The position numbers were made by a program, and so were the translations under genes. Shown piece after piece: positions 1 to 9,501 of a DNA stretch of 64,000 nucleotides. Source of the stretch: a virus; IMG/VR virus record IMGVR_UViG_3300012931_000001, positions 1 to 64,000 of that record; one strand, 5' to 3'. The notes beneath the pieces are model-generated. The model saw nothing but the letters and a program-made list of their open reading frames with translations, made no database searches and was not told the DNA's origin. Numbering within the stretch: position 1 is the stretch's first letter; the number at the start of each line of letters is the position of its first letter.

Positions 1-3000
1 GCCAAGCGTGTTTGCGGTGTCTTCGGACATAGACGACACGGAGGCGGAGATGCCGGTAAGGTCGGAATCGGAAGATGATGTGTCAAACCCAGCCGAGCTT
101 AGCGTACTCATCCATGCACTTAATTCTGAATCTATTGTTCCAGCCAATCCGCCCATGTATGATTGGATGCTGGTAAGTTCACCTGCGGTCATGCTTTCTC
201 CACCTGGTCCAGTTGTACTGTATGCGTCTGTAATCATTTGAAATAACGGAGCTAATCTTGCCTCGACAACTTTTGCCAAGATTGATTTAACCACCATCTC
301 GTCAATCATTTCGTCGAATTTCTCGCTTAAGGCATCAAACGTGTCTTCAGTTGACAGGTACGCGTCATACCATGCGTCAGCGAAAGCAGTGGCGGCGTCG
401 GCGACATTAGAATACCCAGTCATCTCCTGCATGAAATCTTCTTGCAGTTGCACGATGTCGTCATAGTACCCCTCTATAGCTGTCTCCGATTCCTCTATTG
501 CGTCCTCATCTCTATTTGTCCACAAGTTGTTGTCATGCGCCTTCGCTTCTTCTATGGCAATTTTCTCTTTTTCGTATGCAATCAGTTTTTTTGTCGCTTC
601 AATCTGAGCATTTATATTTTTGGTATAATCGGTTCCGACGAGTCGCCCTTCCGCGTCTGCCAGATTATTTATTTTTTCTTCCGTATCCTCGATTAGGTCA
701 TTTAACTCTTTTATCCTATCGTTGCTTTTTTTGTTTGAGAAATAATTGATCGCAGCGGCGGCCAGTCCAATTGCGGCGGCTATTGCGATAAATGGTGCAA
801 GGAGCGCAAGCAGGGGTGCTAATGATGCCCAAATAGACGCAGCTAATGCCCAGAACGACGTTGTTGCAACACCGTTTACAAGTATTTCGCCCCCTTTGAC
901 CGTTATATTAGCAGCCGTCAGCATCGTATTCAGAGCCATCAAAGAATTCACCACCTCGAATGCAGTGCCCATTAACTCAAATCCTTTATTGAAATCCTCT
1001 ATGAACTTATTGGTATCGTCACTAAACGTGATGCCAAATGTTTCAGCTAAATCACCAGCAAGTGACACTATCTTTTTTATGGGGTTTATAACCGAATTAA
1101 ATGCGTCGCCAATCCCGGCTACAGACTCCTGTAGTTTGTCAGAAGCGGAGATCAGGTCATTCTGAGCGGCTTCGTATTCGGGAGACAATGGCTGTACGCT
1201 GTATAACTGGACGTCAAGTAGCGCCTGTTTATATTCAGCCAACGCCACATTCCACGCTTCAAACGGATTTGCCTGTTCCTTCTGGTCGGTGATTTTTTTC
1301 ATTAATTCACCGATAGTCTTTAGCGTTTCTGGTGTTTGTCCAAGCTCCCTCCTTATTTTATCCAAATCAGCATACAGGCTATCTAGCGTCGCTCCACCAA
1401 CGCGCCCAAGATCCTCAAACGCCTTGATATATCTATCCGTCTTTTGCAGGTCATCAAGTCCTATCTTTGCGATTTCACCGGTGCCTTTTGTTGTGGCGGC
1501 CTGTTCATAGGTTGTTTTTTGTTCTGGCGACAGGTTTGGATTATTCCGTATCTCTTGGATCTTCTTCTCGGTTTCCGCAACTATTTTCACCTTCTTTTGT
1601 TCGGAAGTCATAAAATCATCCAGCCCGGAGTAGATTTCTTCGAGTTGTTTCTTCTCGTAATCAACCATGGCGTCAAGCATCTTCTGTGCCGACTTGCGCG
1701 TGTCTTCCGGCATTTTGTTTATGGCAGTTTGCACGGCGTTCACGTCAGTCATATCCACGCCAAGCCCATAATCAACCACTCCTTTTTCTTTTCCGTAGTC
1801 AATTTGCATACTCTTAGATAACGCCGTTTGTATTCCGGTCCGCATATCCCCGACCGTCATCCCCATCGCTTTCGTCAGTTTTTCAGCCGCTTCTTTCGAT
1901 CCTGTAAGGCTGAACATTTTTTCGTAGAAATCATTGGCGCGCTGGGTCTGCTCGATCTGGTCGGCCAAGACGTCAAGGTTGGTTTTGATGATCATGGAAA
2001 TGGCGTCAAAGCTCGTATCGGCCTGCCTTAGGAACGCATTACGACCTTCGTCAGCCGCGTCCGTTCCGAGTTTTTTGAATCCAGCGATGGTCGTTGAATA
2101 TGCTGCGTCCATACTTTTTTCATCGAAAGCGAGTGCGAGTCCTGACTTGAGTTCAGGGACACCTTTTATGTCTATAGCTTTATTCTGTCCGCCATACAAC
2201 TTCGTGACCTCGGCTTTCGCAGCCTCATCGCCCATCTGCTTGCGAAGTTCGTTGTATTTCTTGTAAGCCTCCTCGACGAGTTTCATCTGCCCGGACAAGG
2301 CTGCGATACGCGGGTCGGTCTTTTGGGCAGCAGGCTTTTCCTCGCCCCCTCCGTATAATTTATTGAGTATAGTCTCTTGTCGCACCAATTCTTTTAACCC
2401 CGGAATGGCATCCTTGTTCGCTAAGTTTTTTGCGTTTACCTGATTGGTGTATTTTTTTAGGAGTTCGGTGTTGCTTTTTAAATTCTCTTGATTTTCTTCA
2501 TATAGCTTGTCTTCGTCCGCGTTATTTTTGGAGGCGTCGGTTTCTTGTTCCGGTATCGCCGTTAATTTATATTTTTTAAGTAGAGAGTTGTAATATTCAG
2601 CGTCCGTATTTGTCTTCGTTCCCCCGTTGTCTTTATATGGGATCCGATACGCCTTATTGATTACATTATTCAATAAAAATTGCCCTTTTTTATCAATCTC
2701 CGAAAATGCGCTAAAATACATGTCTTTTGCGGTAGCTAAATCAATATGTAACTGATCGAGTTGCTTCTTGCTTACGCCAAGTCCGCTCTTGCTTCTGTCT
2801 AAGATCAATTTATCAACATCTCTTATTGAGTTGTCAAGGAAGGTTATGAGTTTCTTTGAATCATCCTTAAATATGCCAATAGAGAACTGGGCGGACATGA
2901 TACTGGACATCAACCCGTCCCATGCGTCTTTATCCGCTCCTGGTTTTAATGCGTTTTTGTTTTCCGCCGCTTTTGAGTATATCCCAGATAGCGCTTTTGA

Positions 3001-6000
3001 GTACTCGTCAAGCGAAAGGCTTCCGTCTTTCAGCCCTGTATTCGCAGTCTCTAATTGTTTTTTTAAATCAGACGTATAAAGCGCTTGCACCGTAGACATT
3101 TTTGTCATCTTGACACTGATCTTATCGATTGCGTTAGATAAGTCCGTTGCGTTATCGACGACATCCTCGTTCGTCCAAGTGCCTCCAGTATACCATTTGC
3201 TGCCGGTTCCTTTCTGTGCAGCTGTCATTGATGGTGTGTATTTTCCACCATTCGCTGTAGCTGTCTTTATTTCCTCCCAAATATCACGAATCTCAGCCAA
3301 CTTTGACGCCTCGGTTGTTAACTTTTCCAGCCTCGCCTCAACAAGTGGTTTTAACGCTTCATTCTTTTCAATTATCTGTTGAAGTGCGGCGCGCGCAGAG
3401 GTGATGGCTTTTTCATCAGCCCCAGTAGCCACCCCTTTTTCAACCGTTTCGCGGATCTTTTCATAAGCATCCTTCATCTCGTTGGCGTATTCTTTCGTCG
3501 CCTTTGATGATGCGTCTAATTGGTCGCTGTATTTTTTATTTTGGGCTGCTGCTTTTGACCATATTCCGATTATTGCGCTAATTGCGACGATGACCGCAGT
3601 GTACGGATTAAACAACATGGCCTTGGTTGTCGCCCATATAGAAGCCGCCAGTCCCTTCAATGCCGATCCGGCAAGCGCAGCGACGCGCATAAACCCGGCC
3701 CACCTCCCAGAATATGCCACAGTGGCCGCGGCTCCTGCTATTTCTGCATTTGTAACAAGTCCTATCTTTACCAACGTTGCGGCCTGCGCCTTATCCAGTT
3801 TCCCGCTCTGTGCCAACAGCAAGGCTCTTGTCCTGTATTGCTGCATGGTGGAGTCGGATAGTTGATCTGATGTGATTTTCACACCGCCTTGTGACGCTAT
3901 CAATCCATTTAGCGCCGTACTATACTGAATTGACTGAACATTCGTCAACCTTCTCGCTCTTGCCAGCTCTATCTCGGCGGCAGTTATTTTACCAGTCGAG
4001 ATCATGGCGAGTTCCTGCGCGGCGTTCGTCTTTCCAAGATAGACAAGGCGTAATGCGTTGGCCTCCGTAAGCTTTCCGGATGTCAGTAGCTCCGCCATCT
4101 GCACGTCGGATATTTCCCGTCCGATCCTGACCCGCGCTTGTTCCATAGGAATCAACGCCATATACCTGCTCTGGGTTCGGAGCATAGCCGCATCCTTAGC
4201 ATTTTGGGACTGGATACTTGAAATCATCATGGCATTATTCTTGCCCATCGCCGCCGTATTCAGCGCAATAGCCAGCTTATATGCCCCAAAAACAACTACC
4301 CCGCTTCCGATCACATCCAGCACGGCCTCCCAGTTATTGGCAAAATCCTTTATCGCATTGATCCCGCCTTTCAGCATACCCATCTGTGAGTTGCCCATCT
4401 GCATGAACATCTTGTCGAAAGCGTCACGCAAGTTGGACATGGAACCTTTGAGCGTCTGGGACTGGATCTGCTGCATATTGTAGAACGTACCCCCGGCGTC
4501 GGTCATATCCTCGAAAATCTGCTTGACCATCTCGAATGGGATGGCCCGTTTCCGCATCAGGTCGAATACTTCTCCGGTGGTCGTTGCTTTTCCGTTCAGG
4601 ATCGTGAATTTATCCGCAAGTAGCTGAACCAGAGGTATTCCAGCTTCCGTAAATTGCCGCAATTCCTGGCCCCTTAACACTGAGGCAGCTCTAACTTGAC
4701 CATAAGCTAATATAAGCCGAGACATATCCACGCCAAGGCCGGCCGAGATGTCGGCCAACCGCTTCGTGGTGTCGTAGAGTTGGTCCGTCTCGATCCGGTA
4801 AGCGGCGAGCTGTTTCGTGTAGGTTATAAGTTCCTTGATCTGGAACGGGGACTGAAGACCAAGTTCGATCATCTGCGAGAACAGCTTGTCGGCTTTCGGT
4901 TTGTCCTGGATGATCGCGGCCAAAGCGACACGCTGCATTTCGAACTCGGCGGTGGTCTTGACGATGTTACTTGCGAGGCGGTAGGCCCCAAGGACGGAGA
5001 TGTAGGAATTGACCATTTGAGGCAAGCCGTTCAGCAGGCCGCGTTGCGACTTGTAAGCAGCATTTTGATTGTTAAGACTTTTTACGGCATTATCAGTAGC
5101 TCTATTAGCAGAATCTTGAACTTTTGCCGCATTTTTTATAGTCCCAGCAGCTTGCCCAGCCGCCGTTGTTAATTTTTGATATTGCGCTATTAATGCCTGA
5201 CCCTTTGTGCCTGTCCTATCATTTAGTGATAGCGAATTCCATTGCTTGTTCAGTGCCGAAAATTGAGCCGACAGCGCACCGGATGGAACTTTTAATGATG
5301 CGAGTTTTGTCTGGAGGTTTGAAATTAGCGAATCCGCTTCCTTTATTTGCTTATCATCCATATTCAACTTTGACTTCATGGTTGAAATCTGGTTGATTTT
5401 TGCGTTAATCTGGGATAGGGTTGCTTCTGGTTTTTTTAATATCTGGTCGTATGTAGCCCATAGCTGCGTTTGACGCGACAAGTTGGTATTAATTTTATCT
5501 TGTATGGATAAATTTTGATTATTCAGGTCGATTTCTTTTCGAGCCGATTCAACAGGGGTGGCCTTTAGTTTTTCTTGATTCACCGCCGAGAGTGATGATC
5601 TGTACCTATCCATTGCCGCCGATATTTCAGAATATATCGCAGCCTCATCTTTTGTCCCCATCGCCGAAACAGAAACGCTGGTCGTCGGAATTACCTGACC
5701 AGCCTGTACGCTCGCCCTCGCTCTGATTCGCGCATTTATTTTATCAAGTTCAGATTCGAGTTTTTTATATGCGGCGATAGTTTCGTTTACTTTTTTCTCT
5801 TCGCTTGTTGCTTTTAGTGCGGATTCCTGTTTTCCGTACATGTTTCTGATTCTATCTTTGACCGCGAGTAGTTTTTCGTTTGCAATAACAGCCTCCGCAC
5901 TACCCTCCTTCTCTGCGTTGATAAACCGCTGAAGTTCGTCGCGCATCGTTTTAAGATTTAATCCAGTCGGATTTTTCCCGCCAATAGATAGTATATCCTT

Positions 6001-6399
6001 TAATGGCAACGCGGCATTAGACACTGATATTATTTCCCCCTTTAACTCTCTTGACTTTTGAATAAGCGACTCTATCTCCTTCTTGTTGTCTGCAACCGGC
6101 AACCCAAACGCTTGCCCAGTCATCCCAATCATTTCATTTTTGATAGCCTGCAATGAACCTTCAAGAGCCTCCACCTCTTTTCGCGTCTTCGCAACGCCAG
6201 ACCCGGTCATTTTAGACATCTCGCCAAGTACTTTTATAAGCGCGTCGCCGTCAATATTAATTTTTGCCGTCAATGGTTTAGCGTCAAGGATTTTCTGCAA
6301 CGCCGGCTCCTTGGCCGTCCATTCCTTTTGGAAATGGGATACGTCAATATCCAAGTGCATCGGAAAAATCAAATCTTCACTACCCTCTTGTTTTGCCAT
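1..6399 (-). CDS. Tail tape measure protein (C-terminus outside window)
   Basis: An open frame of 2133 codons runs from an ATG at 6399 to the left edge without a stop, so the C-terminus is missing. Tape measure proteins set tail length and sit inside the tail tube. The size, the long helical and coiled-coil N-terminal third (about residues 60-350), alternating amphipathic helices, and hydrophobic segments near residues 925-950 and 1845-1885 fit this family, as does the position directly downstream of the two tail-chaperone frames. The start overlaps the end of the chaperone extension by 20 bases, suggesting coupled translation. No peptidase or lysozyme motif is visible in the part present. 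Confidence 0.9.
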   Translation of the reverse strand, partial: MAKQEGSEDLIFPMHLDIDVSHFQKEWTAKEPALQKILDAKPLTAKINIDGDALIKVLGEMSKMTGSGVAKTRKEVEALEGSLQAIKNEMIGMTGQAFGLPVADNKKEIESLIQKSRELKGEIISVSNAALPLKDILSIGGKNPTGLNLKTMRDELQRFINAEKEGSAEAVIANEKLLAVKDRIRNMYGKQESALKATSEEKKVNETIAAYKKLESELDKINARIRARASVQAGQVIPTTSVSVSAMGTKDEAAIYSEISAAMDRYRSSLSAVNQEKLKATPVESARKEIDLNNQNLSIQDKINTNLSRQTQLWATYDQILKKPEATLSQINAKINQISTMKSKLNMDDKQIKEADSLISNLQTKLASLKVPSGALSAQFSALNKQWNSLSLNDRTGTKGQALIAQYQKLTTAAGQAAGTIKNAAKVQDSANRATDNAVKSLNNQNAAYKSQRGLLNGLPQMVNSYISVLGAYRLASNIVKTTAEFEMQRVALAAIIQDKPKADKLFSQMIELGLQSPFQIKELITYTKQLAAYRIETDQLYDTTKRLADISAGLGVDMSRLILAYGQVRAASVLRGQELRQFTEAGIPLVQLLADKFTILNGKATTTGEVFDLMRKRAIPFEMVKQIFEDMTDAGGTFYNMQQIQSQTLKGSMSNLRDAFDKMFMQMGNSQMGMLKGGINAIKDFANNWEAVLDVIGSGVVVFGAYKLAIALNTAAMGKNNAMMISSIQSQNAKDAAMLRTQSRYMALIPMEQARVRIGREISDVQMAELLTSGKLTEANALRLVYLGKTNAAQELAMISTGKITAAEIELARARRLTNVQSIQYSTALNGLIASQGGVKITSDQLSDSTMQQYRTRALLLAQSGKLDKAQAATLVKIGLVTNAEIAGAAATVAYSGRWAGFMRVAALAGSALKGLAASIWATTKAMLFNPYTAVIVAISAIIGIWSKAAAQNKKYSDQLDASSKATKEYANEMKDAYEKIRETVEKGVATGADEKAITSARAALQQIIEKNEALKPLVEARLEKLTTEASKLAEIRDIWEEIKTATANGGKYTPSMTAAQKGTGSKWYTGGTWTNEDVVDNATDLSNAIDKISVKMTKMSTVQALYTSDLKKQLETANTGLKDGSLSLDEYSKALSGIYSKAAENKNALKPGADKDAWDGLMSSIMSAQFSIGIFKDDSKKLITFLDNSIRDVDKLILDRSKSGLGVSKKQLDQLHIDLATAKDMYFSAFSEIDKKGQFLLNNVINKAYRIPYKDNGGTKTNTDAEYYNSLLKKYKLTAIPEQETDASKNNADEDKLYEENQENLKSNTELLKKYTNQVNAKNLANKDAIPGLKELVRQETILNKLYGGGEEKPAAQKTDPRIAALSGQMKLVEEAYKKYNELRKQMGDEAAKAEVTKLYGGQNKAIDIKGVPELKSGLALAFDEKSMDAAYSTTIAGFKKLGTDAADEGRNAFLRQADTSFDAISMIIKTNLDVLADQIEQTQRANDFYEKMFSLTGSKEAAEKLTKAMGMTVGDMRTGIQTALSKSMQIDYGKEKGVVDYGLGVDMTDVNAVQTAINKMPEDTRKSAQKMLDAMVDYEKKQLEEIYSGLDDFMTSEQKKVKIVAETEKKIQEIRNNPNLSPEQKTTYEQAATTKGTGEIAKIGLDDLQKTDRYIKAFEDLGRVGGATLDSLYADLDKIRRELGQTPETLKTIGELMKKITDQKEQANPFEAWNVALAEYKQALLDVQLYSVQPLSPEYEAAQNDLISASDKLQESVAGIGDAFNSVINPIKKIVSLAGDLAETFGITFSDDTNKFIEDFNKGFELMGTAFEVVNSLMALNTMLTAANITVKGGEILVNGVATTSFWALAASIWASLAPLLALLAPFIAIAAAIGLAAAAINYFSNKKSNDRIKELNDLIEDTEEKINNLADAEGRLVGTDYTKNINAQIEATKKLIAYEKEKIAIEEAKAHDNNLWTNRDEDAIEESETAIEGYYDDIVQLQEDFMQEMTGYSNVADAATAFADAWYDAYLSTEDTFDALSEKFDEMIDEMVVKSILAKVVEARLAPLFQMITDAYSTTGPGGESMTAGELTSIQSYMGGLAGTIDSELSAWMSTLSSAGFDTSSSDSDLTGISASVSSMSEDTANTLG

Positions 6400-7146
6400 C
6401 TTCGTTTAATTTTTCGCGTATCCGTTGTGCTTTTTGTTCGTCAGTCTCCATGATCTTTGATCCAAAACCAAAATCATCAAGCATTTCGTTAAATTCATCA
6501 TCTGGCATCTCCGGGTTATTTTCTTCCATGTTCGGATCAGGAGGTATGGTTCCTTTCTTTCGTAGCCCACTCTTATCCAAAAGCATGATTGTTTGTTTGG
6601 CTATACTATCGACCCACCAATATCTATATGTCGTATATAGAGTCACTGCTCCGTAGAGTTCAATTATTATTTGGTTTCTGCTTCCGAGCTCAGTTCTTGA
6701 CGAATAGTTTGCGTATTTATCTCCGACATCCTCTTGATTATCCTGTTGTTTTCCTGAAGGGATGCCGTAAATTGAAAAAAAAGGCTCACATCATTTAATG
6801 ATGAAAACTCCTTATAAACAGCTATTAATTCAGATAGCGCGTATTTTCTATGAATATACCTCCAGTGTATCCAGTGAAAAAACTTAACCTTAAACCAACT
6901 ATGTAAAATCAGTAGAGACACATACTTTGGGATTACTGTTCTGTTTTTAGAAAGGTTTACCAGTAATTCTTTTGTCTCCGTAGACTCAGATAGTTTTGTA
7001 TATCTTTCCGCTACATATCTATCAGCCAAATCCGCCACTGCGTTTGTCATTGGGTGCAAGCGAAGCTCTTTATTTCTAATCTTAAATAATCTAGGCTCGT
7101 TGTTTTCTAGTGCGCGCAATCTTAAATTATCCTCGGTGGTTGCCAT
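6380..7146 (-). CDS. Tail assembly chaperone, -1 frameshift fusion (gpGT-like)
   Basis: The second frame (6380-6646 if begun at its own GTG) stays open upstream to a TGA at 6793-6791, so it overlaps the first chaperone frame by about 120 bases. A -1 shift at T_TTT_TTT (6781-6775) would join roughly the first 124 residues of the short product to a long extension that continues through MTLYTTYRYW and an acidic segment rich in P, D and E to the stop at 6380. This is the lambda gpG/gpGT arrangement, where the extension recruits the tape measure protein. The alternative is a separate GTG-started 88-residue protein. The fusion is inferred from the DNA and has not been shown. Confidence 0.6.
6667..7146 (-). 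CDS. Tail assembly chaperone, unshifted product (gpG-like)
   Basis: A 159-residue protein between the tail tube and tape measure genes, the usual place of the lambda gpG-type tail assembly chaperone, which coats the tape measure during tail assembly. The ATG at 7146 (MATTEDN) is preferred over an upstream in-frame ATG at 7173, because that one lies inside a terminator hairpin. No motif identifies the family; the call rests on position, size and the overlapping second frame. Near its end the gene carries a run of eight T (minus strand, 6782-6775) that forms a slippery heptamer. Confidence 0.7.
   Translation of the reverse strand: MATTEDNLRLRALENNEPRLFKIRNKELRLHPMTNAVADLADRYVAERYTKLSESTETKELLVNLSKNRTVIPKYVSLLILHSWFKVKFFHWIHWRYIHRKYALSELIAVYKEFSSLNDVSLFFQFTASLQENNRIIKRMSEINTQTIRQELSSEAETK
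6775..6781 (-). other. Slippery heptamer for -1 ribosomal frameshift
   Basis: On the minus strand the codons CTT TTT TTT CAA contain T_TTT_TTT in the zero-frame phase required for X_XXY_YYZ slippage. It lies only 10 bases after the TGA that closes the -1 frame upstream, so the shifted frame opens just before this heptamer. Confidence 0.6.
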
Positions 7147-7165
7147 TTTTTTTATTTTTTTGTTT

Positions 7166-7205
7166 AAAAACAAGAAAAGGCAGGCTTATTTCACCCGCCT
7201 TTTCT
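7166..7205 (-). terminator. Terminator between tail tube and chaperone genes
   Basis: Perfect nine-base arms AGAAAAGGC and GCCTTTTCT (7205-7197 and 7181-7173 on the minus strand) followed by TGTTTTT. It lies 18 bases past the tail-tube stop. It probably limits readthrough so that abundant tail tube and scarce tape measure and chaperones are made from one operon. Confidence 0.65.
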
Positions 7206-7222
7206 ATGCATTTATCGCAATA

Positions 7223-7816
7223 TTACGCTGTATAATTTGGCGTTGTTGCGCGTATAATCATCAACTGCTTCAGGTTGGTAGTCGAGATTGATTGAGCTTC
7301 AAATGATAGCTTTAATCCAACTCCGCTGTCCTGCGAAATCAGAGAGGCCGTCACTTGGCATTTAGGGAAGAAGATCGCGGTTTTCTTTTGCTTATCAAAC
7401 ACAGCCACAGGCATGATTTGAGTGTAGAAATTACCATCCACCCCAACGATGTCAGATGAAGTAAGCCAAGTGGAAGAGCTCAAGGAGGCGTCAGTAATAG
7501 ACACACCACCCAAGAACTTCGTAGTTAGTGCTTTATTTAGCCTAATACATACAGCTTCAAAAGAATTCGTGCCGCCTTCGGCGTAAGAAGCTTCAACGTT
7601 ACCATCTTCGTCCTTAATCTGCGTGATCTCAGGTTCGTCACCGGTCCAAGCCGCCGTACCATTGTACAGTGGACGTACTTTCATCGCGTTTGCGAATGAG
7701 GATACTTTTGCGGTTTCGTAAGCGGTGTCAGTAATCGCGTCGAAAACCACCAGTTCACCCAGCATGGAGAAGCATCCACCGACACTTGCATCCAAATTAG
7801 AAATAGTATTTGCCAT
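7223..7816 (-). CDS. Probable major tail tube protein
   Basis: A 197-residue protein without membrane segments, rich in T, S, V and A and predicted mostly beta, lying upstream of a terminator and the tail chaperones. In siphophage gene order this slot is the major tail tube protein, which polymerises into the tail shaft. I see no single diagnostic motif. The N-terminus (MANTISNLDASVG) is followed by alternating beta-type segments. Confidence comes mainly from position, size and the strong terminator following it. Confidence 0.6.
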   Translation of the reverse strand: MANTISNLDASVGGCFSMLGELVVFDAITDTAYETAKVSSFANAMKVRPLYNGTAAWTGDEPEITQIKDEDGNVEASYAEGGTNSFEAVCIRLNKALTTKFLGGVSITDASLSSSTWLTSSDIVGVDGNFYTQIMPVAVFDKQKKTAIFFPKCQVTASLISQDSGVGLKLSFEAQSISTTNLKQLMIIRATTPNYTA

Positions 7817-7819
7817 TTT

Positions 7820-8239
7820 TTAATAATTTATGTAACAATTCACGTTGATAATTTTTGTTGAATATCCCGAGACTAAACTTTTTCCGTCATACACAACCGG
7901 GTTTACGGCCAGTTCGTAGGCGAAAGAGTCTTGTCCGAAGGTTGTTGTTGTCGTATCCTCAAACAGTGACTGAAATTTACCGATAACAAGGTTTGATTTT
8001 ATCTGGTTCACAGCTCCGGTCGTCAGCAGCTTTGTGTATATTGAGACAGAAAGCACACATGATGCCTGCGCGAACTTCTCGGCGTTCGTCTTGATTCCAC
8101 CATTTGGCTCTATCAGGATAAAGCTATCCGGGAGCCCGGAACTCGTAAGTCCGCCATTGACGTATATCGAAGCGTCACAACCTGCTGTCGCCATCAGGTT
8201 TTTAAGCGGGGTCGATGCGTCTATGTTCAGTGCTACCAT
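7820..8239 (-). CDS. Probable tail terminator or tail completion protein
   Basis: A 139-residue beta-rich protein three bases upstream of the probable tail tube gene. Tail terminator proteins (lambda gpU, HK97 gp10-neighbour type) are about this size and map between connector proteins and the tube gene. Sequence alone does not identify it. The G-x-D-S-F-A-Y-E-L segment followed by a strand-rich C-terminus fits such folds but is not specific. Confidence 0.4.
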   Translation of the reverse strand: MVALNIDASTPLKNLMATAGCDASIYVNGGLTSSGLPDSFILIEPNGGIKTNAEKFAQASCVLSVSIYTKLLTTGAVNQIKSNLVIGKFQSLFEDTTTTTFGQDSFAYELAVNPVVYDGKSLVSGYSTKIINVNCYINY

Positions 8240-8242
8240 GTT

Positions 8243-8776
8243 TCAAAATGTTGCAAAACGCGATTTATGCGCTTTTGGTTTAAAATTTCCAGACAATATC
8301 TGGTTTGCGTGAGCAACAACGATTTGATTAACGAGATCCGACAACTCATCAGCATAGTCATCAAAATAACCGATATGGGCTGTATGAACTTCATTTAACC
8401 ATTTTGCATAAGGCTGCGCGGCGTATAGGACAATCCATACCCCTTTGCTAAATTTAGATGCTCCAAAATTAAGGGCCAATGCTAATTGCTCCCTTCCCCT
8501 GTAGTATCCTCCGCTCCAGACTTGCAGCTCATTTCTAACTAAATCTCGCTCAGACCTAAACACAGTCACGACTCCGTCTATGTAGATAGCCACCGCTGTG
8601 GCCTCCCTTGCGTTTCCGGTGTCAAGTGGATAATAAACCTCGTCGATCTGCTCCATTATCAGATTAGCGATAGAGGCTAATCCGTCATATATAGCATCGG
8701 TCAGAAGCGGCCTGTTTCTCTTTCCATTGATACGCTTATCAATCACCGCTACATTATGTTGCGTAAATGCGCTCAT
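8243..8776 (-). CDS. Probable neck or tail-completion protein (gp10-like)
   Basis: A 177-residue protein with an N-terminal helical part, a central VWSGGYYRGR segment and a C-terminal helix. By order (connector, head closure, this gene, tail terminator, tube) it corresponds to the HK97 gp10-type neck or tail-completion protein. The stop-to-start distance to the upstream head-closure gene is zero. No catalytic motif is visible. Confidence 0.45.
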   Translation of the reverse strand: MSAFTQHNVAVIDKRINGKRNRPLLTDAIYDGLASIANLIMEQIDEVYYPLDTGNAREATAVAIYIDGVVTVFRSERDLVRNELQVWSGGYYRGREQLALALNFGASKFSKGVWIVLYAAQPYAKWLNEVHTAHIGYFDDYADELSDLVNQIVVAHANQILSGNFKPKAHKSRFATF

Positions 8777-9127
8777 TTACTCGTCTTGGTTTTGTTTCAG
8801 CCAGATTGTCGTACCTTCCATTCCAGTCCATGCGCAGGGATCGTAATTTTTGATTGTACCTGTCGATATTCTCCCTGAGAATCCAGTCACGGTAACGATG
8901 TCGTTGACCTTGAACGGGATGTCGTAAACGGGGATTATCAGTTTCGGTGCGCTCTTGAATTCCAGACCTTGCAGCGTGGTATCGCCGGACGTGTTCAGGT
9001 TGAAGCCGCATTTTCCGGAATACAGGGTGTCGAACATTTCCTCCCCGGTACTCGCGTTGACAGAGCCATTGGCCCTGTTTATCACGCAAGTATCAGGATA
9101 GAATATGTCGTCATCCACGTATGTCAT
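8777..9127 (-). CDS. Probable head closure protein
   Basis: A 116-residue, strand-rich small protein in the position of SPP1 gp16-like head closure proteins, which seal the connector after packaging. Four-base overlap with the upstream connector gene points to translational coupling. The G-F-S-G-R-I-S-T-G-T motif and the final IWLKQ strand fit a small beta-barrel. The call is by position and fold impression. Confidence 0.5.
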   Translation of the reverse strand: MTYVDDDIFYPDTCVINRANGSVNASTGEEMFDTLYSGKCGFNLNTSGDTTLQGLEFKSAPKLIIPVYDIPFKVNDIVTVTGFSGRISTGTIKNYDPCAWTGMEGTTIWLKQNQDE

Positions 9128-9489
9128 TTCCAGAGGTATGATGCGTCGTAAACCATGCTTTCATTCGGAGTTGTCACTCCCCACTTGGCCCGCAGTGATT
9201 CTGCCCGCAGCCTCCATGCAGCGCGGTCGGATTCGGTCGCGCTGTATGAGGATGAGGATACGCTTCGGTTGTCAATCTTTACCGAGCTTCCGCCACCGGA
9301 AACGAATCCGGCTGCGGCTTCCCACATCATGGCCTCCATCAGGTCGCGGTTTTGCTCCGAGACCGTGCTCGCCAATACCCCTGACTCCACGCCATACCTC
9401 AAAAGCGCCCTCTCGATGGTGTCATCGGAGAAGTTGTAATTCGAGATTATGGATTGCAGATACTGGTTTATGGTCAGTGTAGATGCCAT
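9124..9489 (-). CDS. Probable head-tail connector (adaptor) protein
   Basis: A 121-residue, mainly helical protein directly after the capsid gene. Small helical adaptors (HK97 gp6 or SPP1 gp15 type) sit at this place and bind the portal ring. Helices at residues 5-20, 40-60 and 85-105 surround a Ser/Gly-rich loop. No diagnostic motif. It overlaps the head closure gene by four bases. Confidence 0.5.
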   Translation of the reverse strand: MASTLTINQYLQSIISNYNFSDDTIERALLRYGVESGVLASTVSEQNRDLMEAMMWEAAAGFVSGGGSSVKIDNRSVSSSSYSATESDRAAWRLRAESLRAKWGVTTPNESMVYDASYLWK

Positions 9490-9501
9490 GATTGGTTCGG
9501 T

